A stretch of 64,000 bases of DNA from Lachnospiraceae bacterium (GCA_910576385.1 CAJTIR010000019.1:1-64000); one strand, 5' to 3'. Numbered from the stretch's first letter, positions 36,625-47,335 are shown. The notes: generated by a model from the letters alone, not told the origin. Translations and numbers: made by a program.

Positions 36625-37962
36625 ATGGAACAGGAATTTATGAAAGAAAAGCCAGTGTTTCCGTTGGTGGCGTCTATGTCATTGCCAATGGTACTGTCAA
36701 TGCTGGTAAATGCACTTTACAATATTGTGGATAGTTATTTTGTGGCAAAGGTCAGTGAGGATGCTATGACAGCGCTCTCGCTGGTGTTTCCGCTTCAAAA
36801 TTTGCTGACGGCAGCAGGCGTCGGATTTGGAATTGGAATCAATGCAGTTGCCGCATATGAACTCGGCGCGCAAAAACCAGAGGCAGCCAGCAAAGCGATC
36901 TCGCAGGGGATTTTTTTTAATGCGATTCATGGGGTGTTTTTGACGGTTGTTTGTATTGTGGGAATGCCGGCATTTTTAAGGTTGTTTACCGAAAAATATC
37001 AGGTACTTGACTATGGTGTTGGTTATTCGAACATTGTATTTTTATTTTCATGCGCAGTGACCATAGGGGTATCATTTGAAAAAATTTTTCAGGCAGTGGG
37101 GAAGATGAAAGTGTCTATGCTCTGTATGCTCAGCGGTTGTGTGGTGAATATTATCCTTGATCCGATACTGATTTTTGGATTTGCAGGTATTCCGGCAATG
37201 GGGATTCACGGTGCGGCGCTTGCCACCGGCATTGGACAGATAGTTGCGCTTTTGGCATATATGATAATTTTTTGGGTGCGCCCATTGCCTGTTCATATTA
37301 TTGCAAAGAAAAGCTTGTTTGAGGATGCTGTGTATCGAAAAATTTATGCAGTGGGAATCCCAGCAGCACTAAATATGGCGCTGCCATCGTTTCTGATTAC
37401 TGCGTTAAATGGGATCTTAGCAAGTTTTTCTGGAATGTATGTATTGATTCTTGGTATTTATTATAAATTGCAAACCTTCATTTATCTTACTGCAAATGGC
37501 ATTGTACAAGGAATCCGACCACTGATTAGTTATAATTATGGAGCGCAGCGCAGTGACAGAGTGCGGGCTGTTTTTAAGACAGCGTTGTTGTTAGGCGGCA
37601 TAATTATGGCGATGGGCACGATGTTTTGTTTAGCATTTCCAGAGAGGTTGATGAAGTTATTTTCTGACAATTTGAAAACCATTACTTATGGGGCTCAGGC
37701 ACTGCGGGTCATTAGCTGCGGCTTTGTGGTATCGGCAGTTTCTGTTATGGTCAGTGGTACATTTGAAGGGCTTGGCAAAGGAATGCCCTCGCTGGTGATT
37801 TCTCTGATTCGTTATATTGCCTTGATACCCATTGCATATTTGCTCAGTGTCATCTTTGGAGCAGTTGGCGTTTGGAATGCATTTTGGGTTACAGAGATTC
37901 TTGCAGCAGCGGTATCTTTGATAATGATACGATTGATATTTGCCAAGATGGTCAGAGAATAG
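36625..37962 (+). CDS. MATE-family efflux transporter
   Basis: 445-residue multidrug/toxin extrusion transporter with about twelve membrane helices in two halves. Typical phrases are SLPMVLSMLVNALYNIVDSY in helix 1 and the second-half start GIPAALNMALPSF. Na+ or H+ coupled export of cationic compounds is expected; substrate is unknown. The frame opens at 36562, but GAGAGGAAAG upstream of ATG 36625 selects the start MEQEFMKEKPVF. azlC starts 13 bases after its stop. Confidence 0.92.
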   Translation: MEQEFMKEKPVFPLVASMSLPMVLSMLVNALYNIVDSYFVAKVSEDAMTALSLVFPLQNLLTAAGVGFGIGINAVAAYELGAQKPEAASKAISQGIFFNAIHGVFLTVVCIVGMPAFLRLFTEKYQVLDYGVGYSNIVFLFSCAVTIGVSFEKIFQAVGKMKVSMLCMLSGCVVNIILDPILIFGFAGIPAMGIHGAALATGIGQIVALLAYMIIFWVRPLPVHIIAKKSLFEDAVYRKIYAVGIPAALNMALPSFLITALNGILASFSGMYVLILGIYYKLQTFIYLTANGIVQGIRPLISYNYGAQRSDRVRAVFKTALLLGGIIMAMGTMFCLAFPERLMKLFSDNLKTITYGAQALRVISCGFVVSAVSVMVSGTFEGLGKGMPSLVISLIRYIALIPIAYLLSVIFGAVGVWNAFWVTEILAAAVSLIMIRLIFAKMVRE

Positions 37963-37975
37963 GCGGGAGGAAGAT

Positions 37976-38683
37976 ATGAAACAGTTTTTACAGGGATTTA
38001 AAGATGGCAGTGCAATCGGCATTGGATATCTGTCAGTATCTTTCACTTTTGGGCTGGCGGCGGTGTCCTCCGGTTTATGTTGGTGGGAGGCGTTGCTGGT
38101 GTCTATGATGAACCTGACTTCGGCAGGGCAGTTTGCAGGTATCACTATTATGGCGGCGGCAGGTTCTTATATTGAGATGGCCATTTCCCAGTTTGTGATA
38201 AATCTGCGCTATGCTTTGATGAGCATTTCTCTTTCTCAGAAGGTTGATAGAGAGTTTCATACGGCGCAGAAGATGTTTTTAGGCTTTGCCAACACAGATG
38301 AAATCTTTGCAGTGGCTATGAGCCGGCAGGGAGAGGTCAGCAGCCAATATTTGGCAGGGTTGGCGGCGCTGCCTTATCTGGGCTGGACATTTGGCACTCT
38401 GGCAGGGGCGGTCTGTGGAAATATTCTGCCCCAAAATGTCAGTGATGCGTTAGGGTTGGCAATCTATGGAATGTTTATTGCCATAATTGTGCCTGCAATG
38501 AAGAAGGACAGACATATTTGTATGATTACGATGCTTGCTGTGGGAATCAGTGTGGCTTTGTATTATCTTCCAGGACTTCAGAAGATTTCCAGCGGTTTTG
38601 CTGTGATTATCTGTGCAGTAGCGGCTTCCGCGGTGGGAGCAGTCTGTTTTCCTGTGGAAGATCAGACACAGGAGGAAGTCTAA
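37976..38683 (+). CDS. azlC: AzlC family branched-chain amino acid exporter, large subunit
   Basis: 235-residue membrane permease with the AzlC pattern at its start (GFKDGSAIGIGYLSVSFTFG) and about seven helices. With AzlD it forms an exporter for branched-chain amino acids or analogues. GGGAGG at 37965-37970 sets ATG 37976. The stop runs directly into the azlD start (TAAATG). Confidence 0.92.
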   Translation: MKQFLQGFKDGSAIGIGYLSVSFTFGLAAVSSGLCWWEALLVSMMNLTSAGQFAGITIMAAAGSYIEMAISQFVINLRYALMSISLSQKVDREFHTAQKMFLGFANTDEIFAVAMSRQGEVSSQYLAGLAALPYLGWTFGTLAGAVCGNILPQNVSDALGLAIYGMFIAIIVPAMKKDRHICMITMLAVGISVALYYLPGLQKISSGFAVIICAVAASAVGAVCFPVEDQTQEEV

Positions 38684-38989
38684 ATGAAGACAGGAGTGTA
38701 CTGGATTTATCTGTTGGTGATGTTTTTTGTCACATATCTGATCAGAGTTGTGCCCTTTGTGGTTTTTCGAAAAAAAATTGAAAATAAATATATACGCTCT
38801 TTTCTTGCGTACATACCATATACAGTGTTAGGCGCTATGACATTTCCGGCGGTTTTTTATGCCACAGGCTCGCTGGTGACATCTGCTGTTGGAGTAGCTG
38901 GCGCATTACTGGCCGCATACAGGGAAAAAGGGTTATTTACGGTCGCCATATGTGCCAGTTTAGCAGCATTGCTGGCGGGAATGCTGTGA
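38684..38989 (+). CDS. azlD: AzlD family branched-chain amino acid exporter, small subunit
   Basis: 101 residues, three to four membrane helices, with the AzlD phrases TYLIRVVPFVVF and YIPYTVLGAMTFPAVF. It begins at the base after the azlC stop codon, which indicates translational coupling and a fixed stoichiometry. Function depends on AzlC. Confidence 0.93.
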   Translation: MKTGVYWIYLLVMFFVTYLIRVVPFVVFRKKIENKYIRSFLAYIPYTVLGAMTFPAVFYATGSLVTSAVGVAGALLAAYREKGLFTVAICASLAALLAGML

Positions 38990-39082
38990 AGTGCACTTTC
39001 ATAAAATATAACTTTTAAATCTCTGTGATATGGTGTAGAATAGATATGGTATGAATTTATGATTAAAGAGGGCACAGCGCTT

Positions 39083-41851
39083 ATGGAAAAAAAGATAGTT
39101 TTGATTGATGGACATAGTATTTTGAACCGGGCATTTTTTGGACTGCCGGATCTTACCAATGCAAAAGGGCTTCACACAAACGCTATTTATGGGTTTTTAA
39201 ATATTCTTTTTCGGATTTTGGAAGAGGAGAAGCCAGAATATTTGACCGTGGCATTTGATGTACATGCACCGACCTTTCGTCATAAGATGTTTGCGGATTA
39301 CAAAGGCACCAGAAAACCGATGGCGGAAGAACTTAGGGAACAGGTTCCAGTGATTAAGGAAGTATTGAAGGCAATGGGAGTGGTGATTGCAGAGCGGGAA
39401 GGATATGAGGCCGATGATATCCTAGGAACAATTGCCAAGCACAGTGAAAAAGAAGGATTGGAAGTCTGTGTAGTTTCTGGTGATCGGGATTTATTGCAGC
39501 TTGCCAGTGCACATATCAAGATACGGATTCCCAAGACAAAGCGCACAGGAACAGAGATTGAAGATTATCTGGAAGCAGATGTAAAAGAAAAATTGCAGGT
39601 GACGCCCACTGAATTTATTGACGTAAAGGCATTGATGGGAGACAGCGCGGATAATATTCCAGGAGTGCCTGGGATTGGAGAGAAGACGGCCACAAACTTG
39701 ATTGTCACCTATGGCAGTATTGAGAATGCCTATGCCCATATTGATGAGGTCAAGCCGCCTCGTGCCCAGAAAAATTTGCGGGAATATTATGAGCAGGCGC
39801 AGATGAGTAAGACGCTGGCCACAATCGAGATTAATGCGCCGATTAAATATGATATCAATCAGGCTGTCTTGGGAAATCTGTTTACACAGGAAGCATATGA
39901 CTGGATGCAGGAGCTGGAATTTAAAAATATGCTCAGCCGCTTTTCTGTGGAGACACCATCCAATCCCTTGGAACAGGATTTTCAGCGCATCACTAAGCGC
40001 CAAGAAGCGGACAAGATGTTTGCCAAAGCCAGAAAAGCACAGGCTGTGGGATTTCAATTGATTGCAGATCCACTGATGGAACCAACAGAGCCAGAAAGAC
40101 AGCTCACCTTACAGGAAGTATATGGCTTGAGTGATAGCGGTAATACAGATTTGACAGAGAACGCACAGCAAGATGGGACGCAGGTGTTGGGGCTTTCCTT
40201 GGCGTTTGAAACAGAAAAAACTTCGGATGGTGCAAAAGAGATCTATTTTATTCCAGTGGGTGCGCAGATTACAGGCGCCTATTTAATAGAAGAAACAGAA
40301 AAGTTAATTCATCAGGGGCTTAAGATGGCGTCCTTTGATCTGAAACCGCAGTTGGCATATCTTTCTCATGTCAGGCAGGACCGATCGCACCTTTTAGACA
40401 TTCTGATTGGGGCTTATCTGATAAACCCCTTAAAAAATGATTATGCCTATGAGCATGTTGCCAAGGAACATTTGGATTTACAGGTTCCTTCCCGTCAGGA
40501 TCTGTTAGGGAAATTATCCTTAGCACAAGCTTTTAGAGAAAAACCGGAGGAGCTTTTGCAGTACGCCTGTTTTATGGCGTATACATCATTTCGGTCGGCG
40601 GCTGTGCTAAAGCAGAAGTTAGAGCAGATGGGAATGTGGAAGCTCTACTGTGAGATTGAAATGCCGCTGGTTTATACACTTTATGATATGGAGCAGACAG
40701 GGGTTCTGGTAGATGGCAGTCAATTAAAAGCATATGGAGAAAGCCTTTCAGGAAAGATAGTGGAACTGGAACAGGAAATCTATCAGGATGCGGGCGAAGA
40801 ATTTAACATCAATTCCCCGAAACAATTAGGAGTGATACTCTTTGACAAGCTTAAAATGCCCTATGGCAAGAAGACTAAGACCGGATATTCCACAGCCGCG
40901 GATGTATTGGAGAAGCTGGCGGGAGAGTATCCTTTGGTATCTAAAATCCTTGAATACCGCCAGCTTACGAAATTAAAATCCACCTATGCAGAAGGGCTGG
41001 CCAATTTCATTGAGGAGGATGGACGGATTCATTCTAATTTCCATCAGACTATTACTGCCACAGGGAGAATCAGCAGCACCGATCCCAATTTGCAGAATAT
41101 CCCGATTCGTATGGAACTGGGGCGTCAGATTCGCAAGGTATTTATTCCAAAAAAAGGATGTGTCTTGATAGATGCTGATTATTCTCAGATTGAGCTGCGG
41201 GTGCTTGCCCATATGTCAGAGGATCAAAATTTGATTTATGCTTATCAGCAGGCGCAGGACATTCATCGCATGACAGCATCTCAAGTATTCCATGTGCCAT
41301 TTGAGGAAGTGACATCTCTCCAGCGTAGAAATGCCAAGGCTGTGAATTTTGGTATTGTCTATGGAATTAGTTCTTTCGGACTCAGCCAGGACTTGAGTAT
41401 TAGCACTAAGGAGGCGGCAGAGTATATAGAATCTTATTTTGAGACTTATCCTGGCGTGAAACAATTTCTAGACAGTCAGGTGCAACAGGCAAAGGAGCAG
41501 GGTTTTGTCACCACAATGTTTGGCAGGAGAAGACCAGTTCCAGAGCTTTCCTCTAGTAATTATGCGCGACGTTCCTTTGGCGAACGGGTGGCAATGAATT
41601 CTCCCATACAGGGTACAGCGGCGGATATTATCAAGATTGCCATGATACGTGTCAATCAGTCTTTGAGGGAGCAGAATCTCAGATCCAAGTTAATTTTACA
41701 AGTACATGATGAATTGTTGATTGAGGCTTGGCAGGAGGAAGTGGAGCAAGTCAAAGCAATTCTGAAACGGGATATGGAGACGGCGGCTGACCTGGCAGTA
41801 AAGCTTGAGATTGATATGAATCAAGGGGCAGATTGGTATGGGGCACATTAA
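39083..41851 (+). CDS. polA: DNA polymerase I
   Basis: Repair and Okazaki-processing polymerase, 922 residues. The 5' nuclease domain (about 1-290) has KGTRKPMAEELREQ and SGDRDLLQL. The middle 3'-5' exonuclease region (about 310-500) keeps the fold but not the DxE metal ligands, so proofreading is probably absent, as in Bacillus. The polymerase domain has motif A DADYSQIELRVLAH, the finger helix RRNAKAVNFGIVYG and motif C VHDELLIE. The frame opens at 39059; ATG 39083 gives the family start MEKKIVLIDGHS. coaE follows 69 bases later. Confidence 0.96.
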   Translation: MEKKIVLIDGHSILNRAFFGLPDLTNAKGLHTNAIYGFLNILFRILEEEKPEYLTVAFDVHAPTFRHKMFADYKGTRKPMAEELREQVPVIKEVLKAMGVVIAEREGYEADDILGTIAKHSEKEGLEVCVVSGDRDLLQLASAHIKIRIPKTKRTGTEIEDYLEADVKEKLQVTPTEFIDVKALMGDSADNIPGVPGIGEKTATNLIVTYGSIENAYAHIDEVKPPRAQKNLREYYEQAQMSKTLATIEINAPIKYDINQAVLGNLFTQEAYDWMQELEFKNMLSRFSVETPSNPLEQDFQRITKRQEADKMFAKARKAQAVGFQLIADPLMEPTEPERQLTLQEVYGLSDSGNTDLTENAQQDGTQVLGLSLAFETEKTSDGAKEIYFIPVGAQITGAYLIEETEKLIHQGLKMASFDLKPQLAYLSHVRQDRSHLLDILIGAYLINPLKNDYAYEHVAKEHLDLQVPSRQDLLGKLSLAQAFREKPEELLQYACFMAYTSFRSAAVLKQKLEQMGMWKLYCEIEMPLVYTLYDMEQTGVLVDGSQLKAYGESLSGKIVELEQEIYQDAGEEFNINSPKQLGVILFDKLKMPYGKKTKTGYSTAADVLEKLAGEYPLVSKILEYRQLTKLKSTYAEGLANFIEEDGRIHSNFHQTITATGRISSTDPNLQNIPIRMELGRQIRKVFIPKKGCVLIDADYSQIELRVLAHMSEDQNLIYAYQQAQDIHRMTASQVFHVPFEEVTSLQRRNAKAVNFGIVYGISSFGLSQDLSISTKEAAEYIESYFETYPGVKQFLDSQVQQAKEQGFVTTMFGRRRPVPELSSSNYARRSFGERVAMNSPIQGTAADIIKIAMIRVNQSLREQNLRSKLILQVHDELLIEAWQEEVEQVKAILKRDMETAADLAVKLEIDMNQGADWYGAH

Positions 41852-41920
41852 GAACTGCAGTTTTTGGGATAGCGGCAGTGGATTTGCAAAGAGATTTGTA
41901 TCAGGGATAGGAGCTAGGTT

Positions 41921-44785
41921 ATGCAAGTAATCGGAATCACCGGCGGAGTGGGGGCAGGAAAAACCGCCGTCTTGGAATATTTGGAAGAAAATTATAGGGT
42001 AAAAAATCTAGAAGCAGACAGGATTGCGCAGATGCTGATGGAGCCAGAGACAGATTGTTATCAAAAGCTTTTGCGGTTTCTCCCAGCAGAAGTATATCAT
42101 GAAGATGAGACGATCAATCGTTTGGCATTGGCAGCGGAGCTGTTTGCATCAGAAGAGCTGCGGCAGCGGGTCAATCAGGTGGTGCACCCGGCGGTGAAAG
42201 AGTATATCTGTGGACAGATTGAACAATATCGTCACAATGGATTGTTTGATTATGTGATTATTGAGGCAGCGCTTCTAATTGAGGAACACTATGATGAAAT
42301 TTGTGATGAGCTTTGGTATGTCTACGCTTCAGAGGAGACGCGCAGGCGCAGGCTGATGGAGTCTAGAGGGTATTCACAGGAAAAAGTGGAGCGTATCTTT
42401 GCCAGCCAGTTATCGGAGCGAGAGTATCGAAGGAATTGCCAGGCGGTGATTGATAACAGCGGTACAAAAGAAGAGACTTTTTTTCAAATTGCACAGATAA
42501 TCAAAGACAAGGGAGAGATGAGACAGATGGAGCAGCAGTTAAATGGAGTGCCATTGGTGTTTGGCCTTGATATCGGAACCCGAAATGTGGTTGGTATGGT
42601 AGGCTATCGGGAGGAAAATGATTTTATTGTGGTAGGCGAGTGCGTCAAAGAACATGATACACGTTCCATGATGGACGGGCAGATACACGATATTGGTCGT
42701 GTGGGGCGAACAATTAGTACCGTAAAAAAGACCTTGGAAGATCAGCTTCGTTTGACTTTGAACGAGGTATGCATCGCTGCCGCAGGACGTGTGTTAAAGA
42801 CAGTGACTACTACGGTAGAATACACATTTCCTGAGGAGACAGTAGTCACAGATGAAGATGTGCATACTTTAGATCTTTTGGGGATTGAGAAAGCACAAGA
42901 GATCTTGAATGAGAACAATGACACGCATTTTAAATTTTACTGTGTGGGCTACTCAATTGTAAAATATTATTTGAATGGTTATATCATTTCCAATCTGGAG
43001 GGGCATAAGGCAGAGGTGGTCAGTGAGGATATTATTGTTACTTTCCTTCCAGAAGATGTCGTGGATGGTTTGTATTCTGCAGTAGGACTTGCAGGATTAA
43101 ATGTGGCAAATATGACGTTAGAGCCAATTGCGGCAATCAATGTGGCTATCCCAGAGGCATTTCGGATGCTGAATATTGCATTGGTAGATGTAGGGGCAGG
43201 CACCAGCGATATTTCTGTTACCAAGGATGGCAGTATTATTGCTTATGGTATGATTCCCAGTGCCGGCGACGAGATCACTGAACTTTTGGTACAGCATTAT
43301 TTGGTAGATTTTAAAACGGCAGAGTATATTAAACTGTGTTCTACCACTGGGGAGGAAATTGAATATCAAGATATTATGCTGATTAAGCATAATATTCCCG
43401 CACAGGAAGTATGGGATCTGATTCAGCCTTTGGTGGAGGAGCTTGCAGAGGGAATTGCGGCTAAAATCAAGGAACTGAATGGGGGGAAGAGTGTCAGCGC
43501 TACCTTTGTCGTGGGCGGCGGTGGAAAAGTGCATGGTTTTATTGAACATCTGGCTTCTGAGTTGGAATTGCCTCCCGAACGGGTGGCTCTCAGAGGGGAA
43601 GAAGTGCTGCAAGAGATTCATTTTGAACAGCAGGAGGTCAAAAAAGATCCGCTGTTGGTGACGCCAGTCGGCATATGCCTAAGCTATTATGATCAGAAAA
43701 ATAATTTTATCTTTGTGCGTTTTAATGGGGAACGGATCAAATTATATGACAATAATAAATTGACGATTGTCGATGCAGCGCTGCAGGCTGGATTTCCCAA
43801 TGAGCAGCTTTTTCCGCGGCGCGGCAGGGCGCTTAATTTTTCTATCAACGGCAAGAAGCGGATTGTTAGGGGGGGAACCGGAGAATCTGCCATTGTATGC
43901 GTCAATGGGCGGCAGACAAATATCAATGCACCTTTGGAGGCTAACAGTAATATTGTCATTGAGCCATCCACCATTGGAGAGGATGCAGTCTGTCTTTTGG
44001 AGGATTTGGAGGAATATGGGTCTTCCATGTTGACTTTTGAGGTCAATGGGCGTCTGATTTCCTGTCCTAAATTTGCGGATGTCAATGGGAGGATGGAGTC
44101 GCCTAATTATATGATACAGGAAGATGACCAGATTGAGATGTGCAGTTATTACACTGTGGCACAGATTATAGAATTTATGGATGTGGAAATTGATATGTCC
44201 AGTGATATTTTGGTCAATAACAGACCAGCAGATCTGGATACGCTGGTGTATGAGAATTTTTCCATTGAATGGAATGAGCTGTCATACCGAACTTCTCGGG
44301 AGGAGATGGAACAGAGTACAGAGCAGATGCAGGAATCGGAAATGCCGCAAAATTATTTTAGCACAAAGCAGTCCGCCAATCCGGGGACAGCAGACAATCA
44401 GGAGCAAAATTTTGCTGATGGAGTTAATTCGGAAGAAAATGGTGAACTAGAGCGGGAATTGACCCAAGAAGAGCTGGAAGAAAAATTTTGGGAATCTCAG
44501 AGAGCAGCAGATCATGATATCCGTCCAACTATTGTCAAAAAGCCCGCCAAACCATCTCCGCTGCCTCCTCAAGAACAGATATTGCTTCAGGTAATCGTCA
44601 ATAAGCGTCCAGTAGTATTGACTGGTAAAAAATCCTATGTATTTGTGGATGTATTTGATGCTATTTCTTTTGATCTGAATGCTGGAAATGGCCGGTCAAT
44701 TGTCACCAAATTAAATGGGGAAACCACAGCTTATACTGCTTTGCTTCAGGACGGTGATGTGATAGAGATTTACTGGGAGGATTGA
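41921..44785 (+). CDS. coaE: Dephospho-CoA kinase fused in frame to an FtsA/PilM-like ATPase
   Basis: One 954-residue ORF with two distinct halves. Residues 1-200 are a complete dephospho-CoA kinase (P-loop GGVGAGKT at 8-15, RRRRLMESRGYS lid), the last step of CoA synthesis. From about 208 on it is an actin-fold protein of the FtsA/PilM type (FGLDIGTRNVVGMV, ALVDVGAGTSDIS, VVGGGGKVHGF), then a Gln/Glu-rich linker (about 790-870) and a beta-grasp-like C-terminus. No stop separates them. GGGAGAG at 42511-42517 precedes in-frame ATG 42518 and ATG 42527, so the second half may also be made separately. A lost stop, a sequencing error or true fusion all remain possible. Confidence 0.85.
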   Translation: MQVIGITGGVGAGKTAVLEYLEENYRVKNLEADRIAQMLMEPETDCYQKLLRFLPAEVYHEDETINRLALAAELFASEELRQRVNQVVHPAVKEYICGQIEQYRHNGLFDYVIIEAALLIEEHYDEICDELWYVYASEETRRRRLMESRGYSQEKVERIFASQLSEREYRRNCQAVIDNSGTKEETFFQIAQIIKDKGEMRQMEQQLNGVPLVFGLDIGTRNVVGMVGYREENDFIVVGECVKEHDTRSMMDGQIHDIGRVGRTISTVKKTLEDQLRLTLNEVCIAAAGRVLKTVTTTVEYTFPEETVVTDEDVHTLDLLGIEKAQEILNENNDTHFKFYCVGYSIVKYYLNGYIISNLEGHKAEVVSEDIIVTFLPEDVVDGLYSAVGLAGLNVANMTLEPIAAINVAIPEAFRMLNIALVDVGAGTSDISVTKDGSIIAYGMIPSAGDEITELLVQHYLVDFKTAEYIKLCSTTGEEIEYQDIMLIKHNIPAQEVWDLIQPLVEELAEGIAAKIKELNGGKSVSATFVVGGGGKVHGFIEHLASELELPPERVALRGEEVLQEIHFEQQEVKKDPLLVTPVGICLSYYDQKNNFIFVRFNGERIKLYDNNKLTIVDAALQAGFPNEQLFPRRGRALNFSINGKKRIVRGGTGESAIVCVNGRQTNINAPLEANSNIVIEPSTIGEDAVCLLEDLEEYGSSMLTFEVNGRLISCPKFADVNGRMESPNYMIQEDDQIEMCSYYTVAQIIEFMDVEIDMSSDILVNNRPADLDTLVYENFSIEWNELSYRTSREEMEQSTEQMQESEMPQNYFSTKQSANPGTADNQEQNFADGVNSEENGELERELTQEELEEKFWESQRAADHDIRPTIVKKPAKPSPLPPQEQILLQVIVNKRPVVLTGKKSYVFVDVFDAISFDLNAGNGRSIVTKLNGETTAYTALLQDGDVIEIYWED

Positions 44786-44791
44786 CAGAAG

Positions 44792-45589
44792 ATGAAATTG
44801 TGCAGTATTGCAAGCGGCAGCAGTGGGAATTGTATCTTTGCATGTTCCGATAAGTCCAGTCTGCTGATTGATGTCGGAATTAGTGGAAAGCGAGTAGAAC
44901 AGGGCTTGAATCAGATTGGAATGACAGCAAAGGAGATGGATGGAATTTTAATAACGCATGAACATTCTGATCATATCAGTGGACTGGGAGTAATTGCCAG
45001 GCGTTATGGCATTCCTATTTATACTACCAAAGGGACAAAAGAGGCGATATTAAAATCTAAAAGTGTTGGTGAAATTCCCAAAGAGTTGTTTCAAGAAATC
45101 CAACCAGATAAAGAGATTGTGATTGGGGATATGATTGTCACCCCGATAGCTATCTCCCATGATGCAGCACAACCCACAGCATTTGTGCTGCAGCAAGCAA
45201 AAAAGAAGATGGCTGTGATGACAGATTTGGGCAGATATGACAGCTATATCACGGAGCGGCTGCAAAATCTGGATTTATTGCTGTTGGAGGCAAATCATGA
45301 TGTACATATGCTGCAGGTAGGAACTTATCCCTATTATTTAAAACAGAGAATATTGGGGGATCGGGGGCATCTATCAAACGAATTGTCAGGCAGACTCCTA
45401 AGTGAAGTACTTCATGATCAGTTCAAAGCAGTAATTCTTGGGCATTTGAGCAAGGAAAATAATTATGAAAAGCTGGCGTATGAGACAGTGCGCCTGGAAA
45501 TTGATATGGCCGATAATCCCTACCATGCGGGGGATTTTCCCATACATGTAGCAAAGCGCGATATGGTGTCAGATATTTTTGAGATTTAG
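44792..45589 (+). CDS. Metallo-beta-lactamase-fold hydrolase (YycJ/WalJ-like)
   Basis: 265 residues of the MBL-fold family whose members include YycJ/WalJ. The N-terminal SIASGSSGNC and the metal motif THEHSDH are followed by further metal ligands in AISHDAAQPT, MTDLGRY, LLLEANHD and LGHLSKEN. In Firmicutes the related gene belongs to the WalKR neighbourhood; here it does not. A nuclease-type activity on nucleic acid is the usual suggestion. GGAGG precedes ATG 44792, seven bases after the preceding stop. Confidence 0.9.
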   Translation: MKLCSIASGSSGNCIFACSDKSSLLIDVGISGKRVEQGLNQIGMTAKEMDGILITHEHSDHISGLGVIARRYGIPIYTTKGTKEAILKSKSVGEIPKELFQEIQPDKEIVIGDMIVTPIAISHDAAQPTAFVLQQAKKKMAVMTDLGRYDSYITERLQNLDLLLLEANHDVHMLQVGTYPYYLKQRILGDRGHLSNELSGRLLSEVLHDQFKAVILGHLSKENNYEKLAYETVRLEIDMADNPYHAGDFPIHVAKRDMVSDIFEI

Positions 45590-45626
45590 TCAAGAAGGAA
45601 AAAGTTGTAGTAGAATGGAGGAAACT

Positions 45627-45911
45627 ATGGAAAAGAACGTGGATCGAACAATTATTACTGTGGTGGGAAAGGATACAGTGGGAATTATTGCCAAGGTGTG
45701 TACTTATCTCTCAGAGCATCAGATCAATGTGTTAGATATCAGTCAGACAATTGTACAGGAATTTTTTAATATGATGATGATAGCGGATCTCAAAAATTCT
45801 GACAAGCCTTTTGATCAGTGTGCGAAAGAATTAGAATTGCTGGGAAAAGAAATTGGTGTGAATATTAAGTGTCAGCGAGAAGAAATATTTAATAAGATGC
45901 ATAGAATTTAA
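45627..45911 (+). CDS. ACT domain protein (UPF0237)
   Basis: 94-residue single ACT domain ([20 protein letters not shown]), the amino-acid-sensing fold. Proteins of this UPF0237 group normally sit next to a UPF0210 gene, as here (14 bases apart), and are thought to act with it. The frame opens at 45579, but TGGAGG at 45615-45620 sets ATG 45627. The bound ligand is unknown. Confidence 0.92.
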   Translation: MEKNVDRTIITVVGKDTVGIIAKVCTYLSEHQINVLDISQTIVQEFFNMMMIADLKNSDKPFDQCAKELELLGKEIGVNIKCQREEIFNKMHRI

Positions 45912-45925
45912 GGAGCGGCGGCGTA

Positions 45926-47290
45926 ATGATAAATATTTGGGAAGTAAATGAAACCAATAAAATGATAGAGCAGGAAAATTTGGATGTGCGCACAATTACA
46001 TTGGGAATCAGCCTGCTGGACTGTATCGATTCGGATTTGGAAAGTTTAAACAATAAAATTTTCCATAAAATCACTTCCAAAGCCAAGAAGCTGGTGGAGA
46101 CAGGAGAGGAAATTGAACGTAATTATTGTATTCCTATTGTAAATAAACGTATTTCAGTGACGCCAATTGCTCTGGTAGGGCAGGCAGCCTGTAAGAAACC
46201 AGAAGATTTTGTGACTATTGCAAAGACGCTTGATCGGGCGGCCAAAACGGTTGGCGTAAATTTTATTGGCGGATATTCGGCACTGGTGTCTAAGGGTATG
46301 ACAGCAGGAGATGAGAATCTGATTCGTTCGATTCCGCAGGCGCTTGGGCAGACGGAGCGAGTGTGTAGTTCTGTAAATGTAGGATCCACAAAAACAGGTA
46401 TTGATATGGATGCAGTAAAGCTGATGGGGAAAATCGTGCTCGAAACTGCAGAATATACCAAGGACAATGACTCTCTGGGTTGTGCCAAACTAGTAGTATT
46501 TTGCAATGCACCAGATGACAATCCTTTTATGGCAGGAGCTTTTCATGGGGTGACAGAGGCGGACGCCATTATTAATGTCGGTGTTTCCGGTCCTGGAGTA
46601 GTGAAAAAAGCATTGGAGCAAGTGCGTGGCGAGAGCTTTGAAGTGCTCTGTGAGACGATTAAGAAGACCGCGTTTAAGATTACTCGTGTCGGACAATTGG
46701 TGGCGCAGGAAGCTAGCAGGCGCATGGGTATTCCTTTTGGGATTATTGATTTATCTCTCGCTCCAACGCCGGCAATCGGGGATTCTGTGGCAGAGATTTT
46801 AGAGGAGATTGGTGTAGAATATGCCGGAGCGCCTGGAACCACCGCGGCGCTGGCGCTTCTCAACGATCAGGTGAAAAAGGGCGGCATTATGGCATCCTCT
46901 TACGTTGGGGGCTTAAGCGGAGCGTTTATTCCAGTCAGCGAAGATCAAGGAATGATTGATGCGGTGGAGGCAGGCGCGTTGACATTGGAGAAACTAGAGG
47001 CTATGACGTGTGTATGTTCTGTAGGACTTGATATGATTGCAATTCCAGGAGATGTACCTCCCGCTACGATTTCCGGTATTATTGCGGATGAGATGGCCAT
47101 TGGCATGATTAATCAGAAGACTACAGCCGTGCGATTGATTCCTGTCATTGGAAAAGGAATTGGAGAAATGGTAGAATTTGGCGGTCTTTTGGGCCATGCG
47201 CCGGTGATGCAGGTAAATAAGTATGGATGTCAGGCATTTATCGACCGCAAGGGGAGAATACCAGCGCCTGTGCACAGTTTTAAAAATTGA
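45926..47290 (+). CDS. UPF0210 (PFL/DUF711) family protein
   Basis: 454-residue conserved protein of unknown reaction, paired with the preceding ACT protein. Family phrases include [15 protein letters not shown] near the start, [26 protein letters not shown] and the C-terminal [11 protein letters not shown]. Structure-based reports place it near glycyl-radical folds in shape, but no glycyl radical motif is evident. AAGGAG at 45910-45915 precedes ATG 45926. Confidence 0.92.
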   Translation: MINIWEVNETNKMIEQENLDVRTITLGISLLDCIDSDLESLNNKIFHKITSKAKKLVETGEEIERNYCIPIVNKRISVTPIALVGQAACKKPEDFVTIAKTLDRAAKTVGVNFIGGYSALVSKGMTAGDENLIRSIPQALGQTERVCSSVNVGSTKTGIDMDAVKLMGKIVLETAEYTKDNDSLGCAKLVVFCNAPDDNPFMAGAFHGVTEADAIINVGVSGPGVVKKALEQVRGESFEVLCETIKKTAFKITRVGQLVAQEASRRMGIPFGIIDLSLAPTPAIGDSVAEILEEIGVEYAGAPGTTAALALLNDQVKKGGIMASSYVGGLSGAFIPVSEDQGMIDAVEAGALTLEKLEAMTCVCSVGLDMIAIPGDVPPATISGIIADEMAIGMINQKTTAVRLIPVIGKGIGEMVEFGGLLGHAPVMQVNKYGCQAFIDRKGRIPAPVHSFKN

Positions 47291-47306
47291 GAAAGTTGAG
47301 AAATGA

Positions 47307-47335
47307 TTGAGAAATGTGGTACAGTGTGTTATGAT
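47307..47335 (+). promoter_or_regulatory. Promoter of the charged membrane protein gene
   Basis: TTGAGA (47307-47312), 17-base spacer, TATGAT (47330-47335). The -35 is the third of three TTGAGAAA direct repeats (47287, 47296, 47307) spaced 9 and 11 bases apart. Confidence 0.5.
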
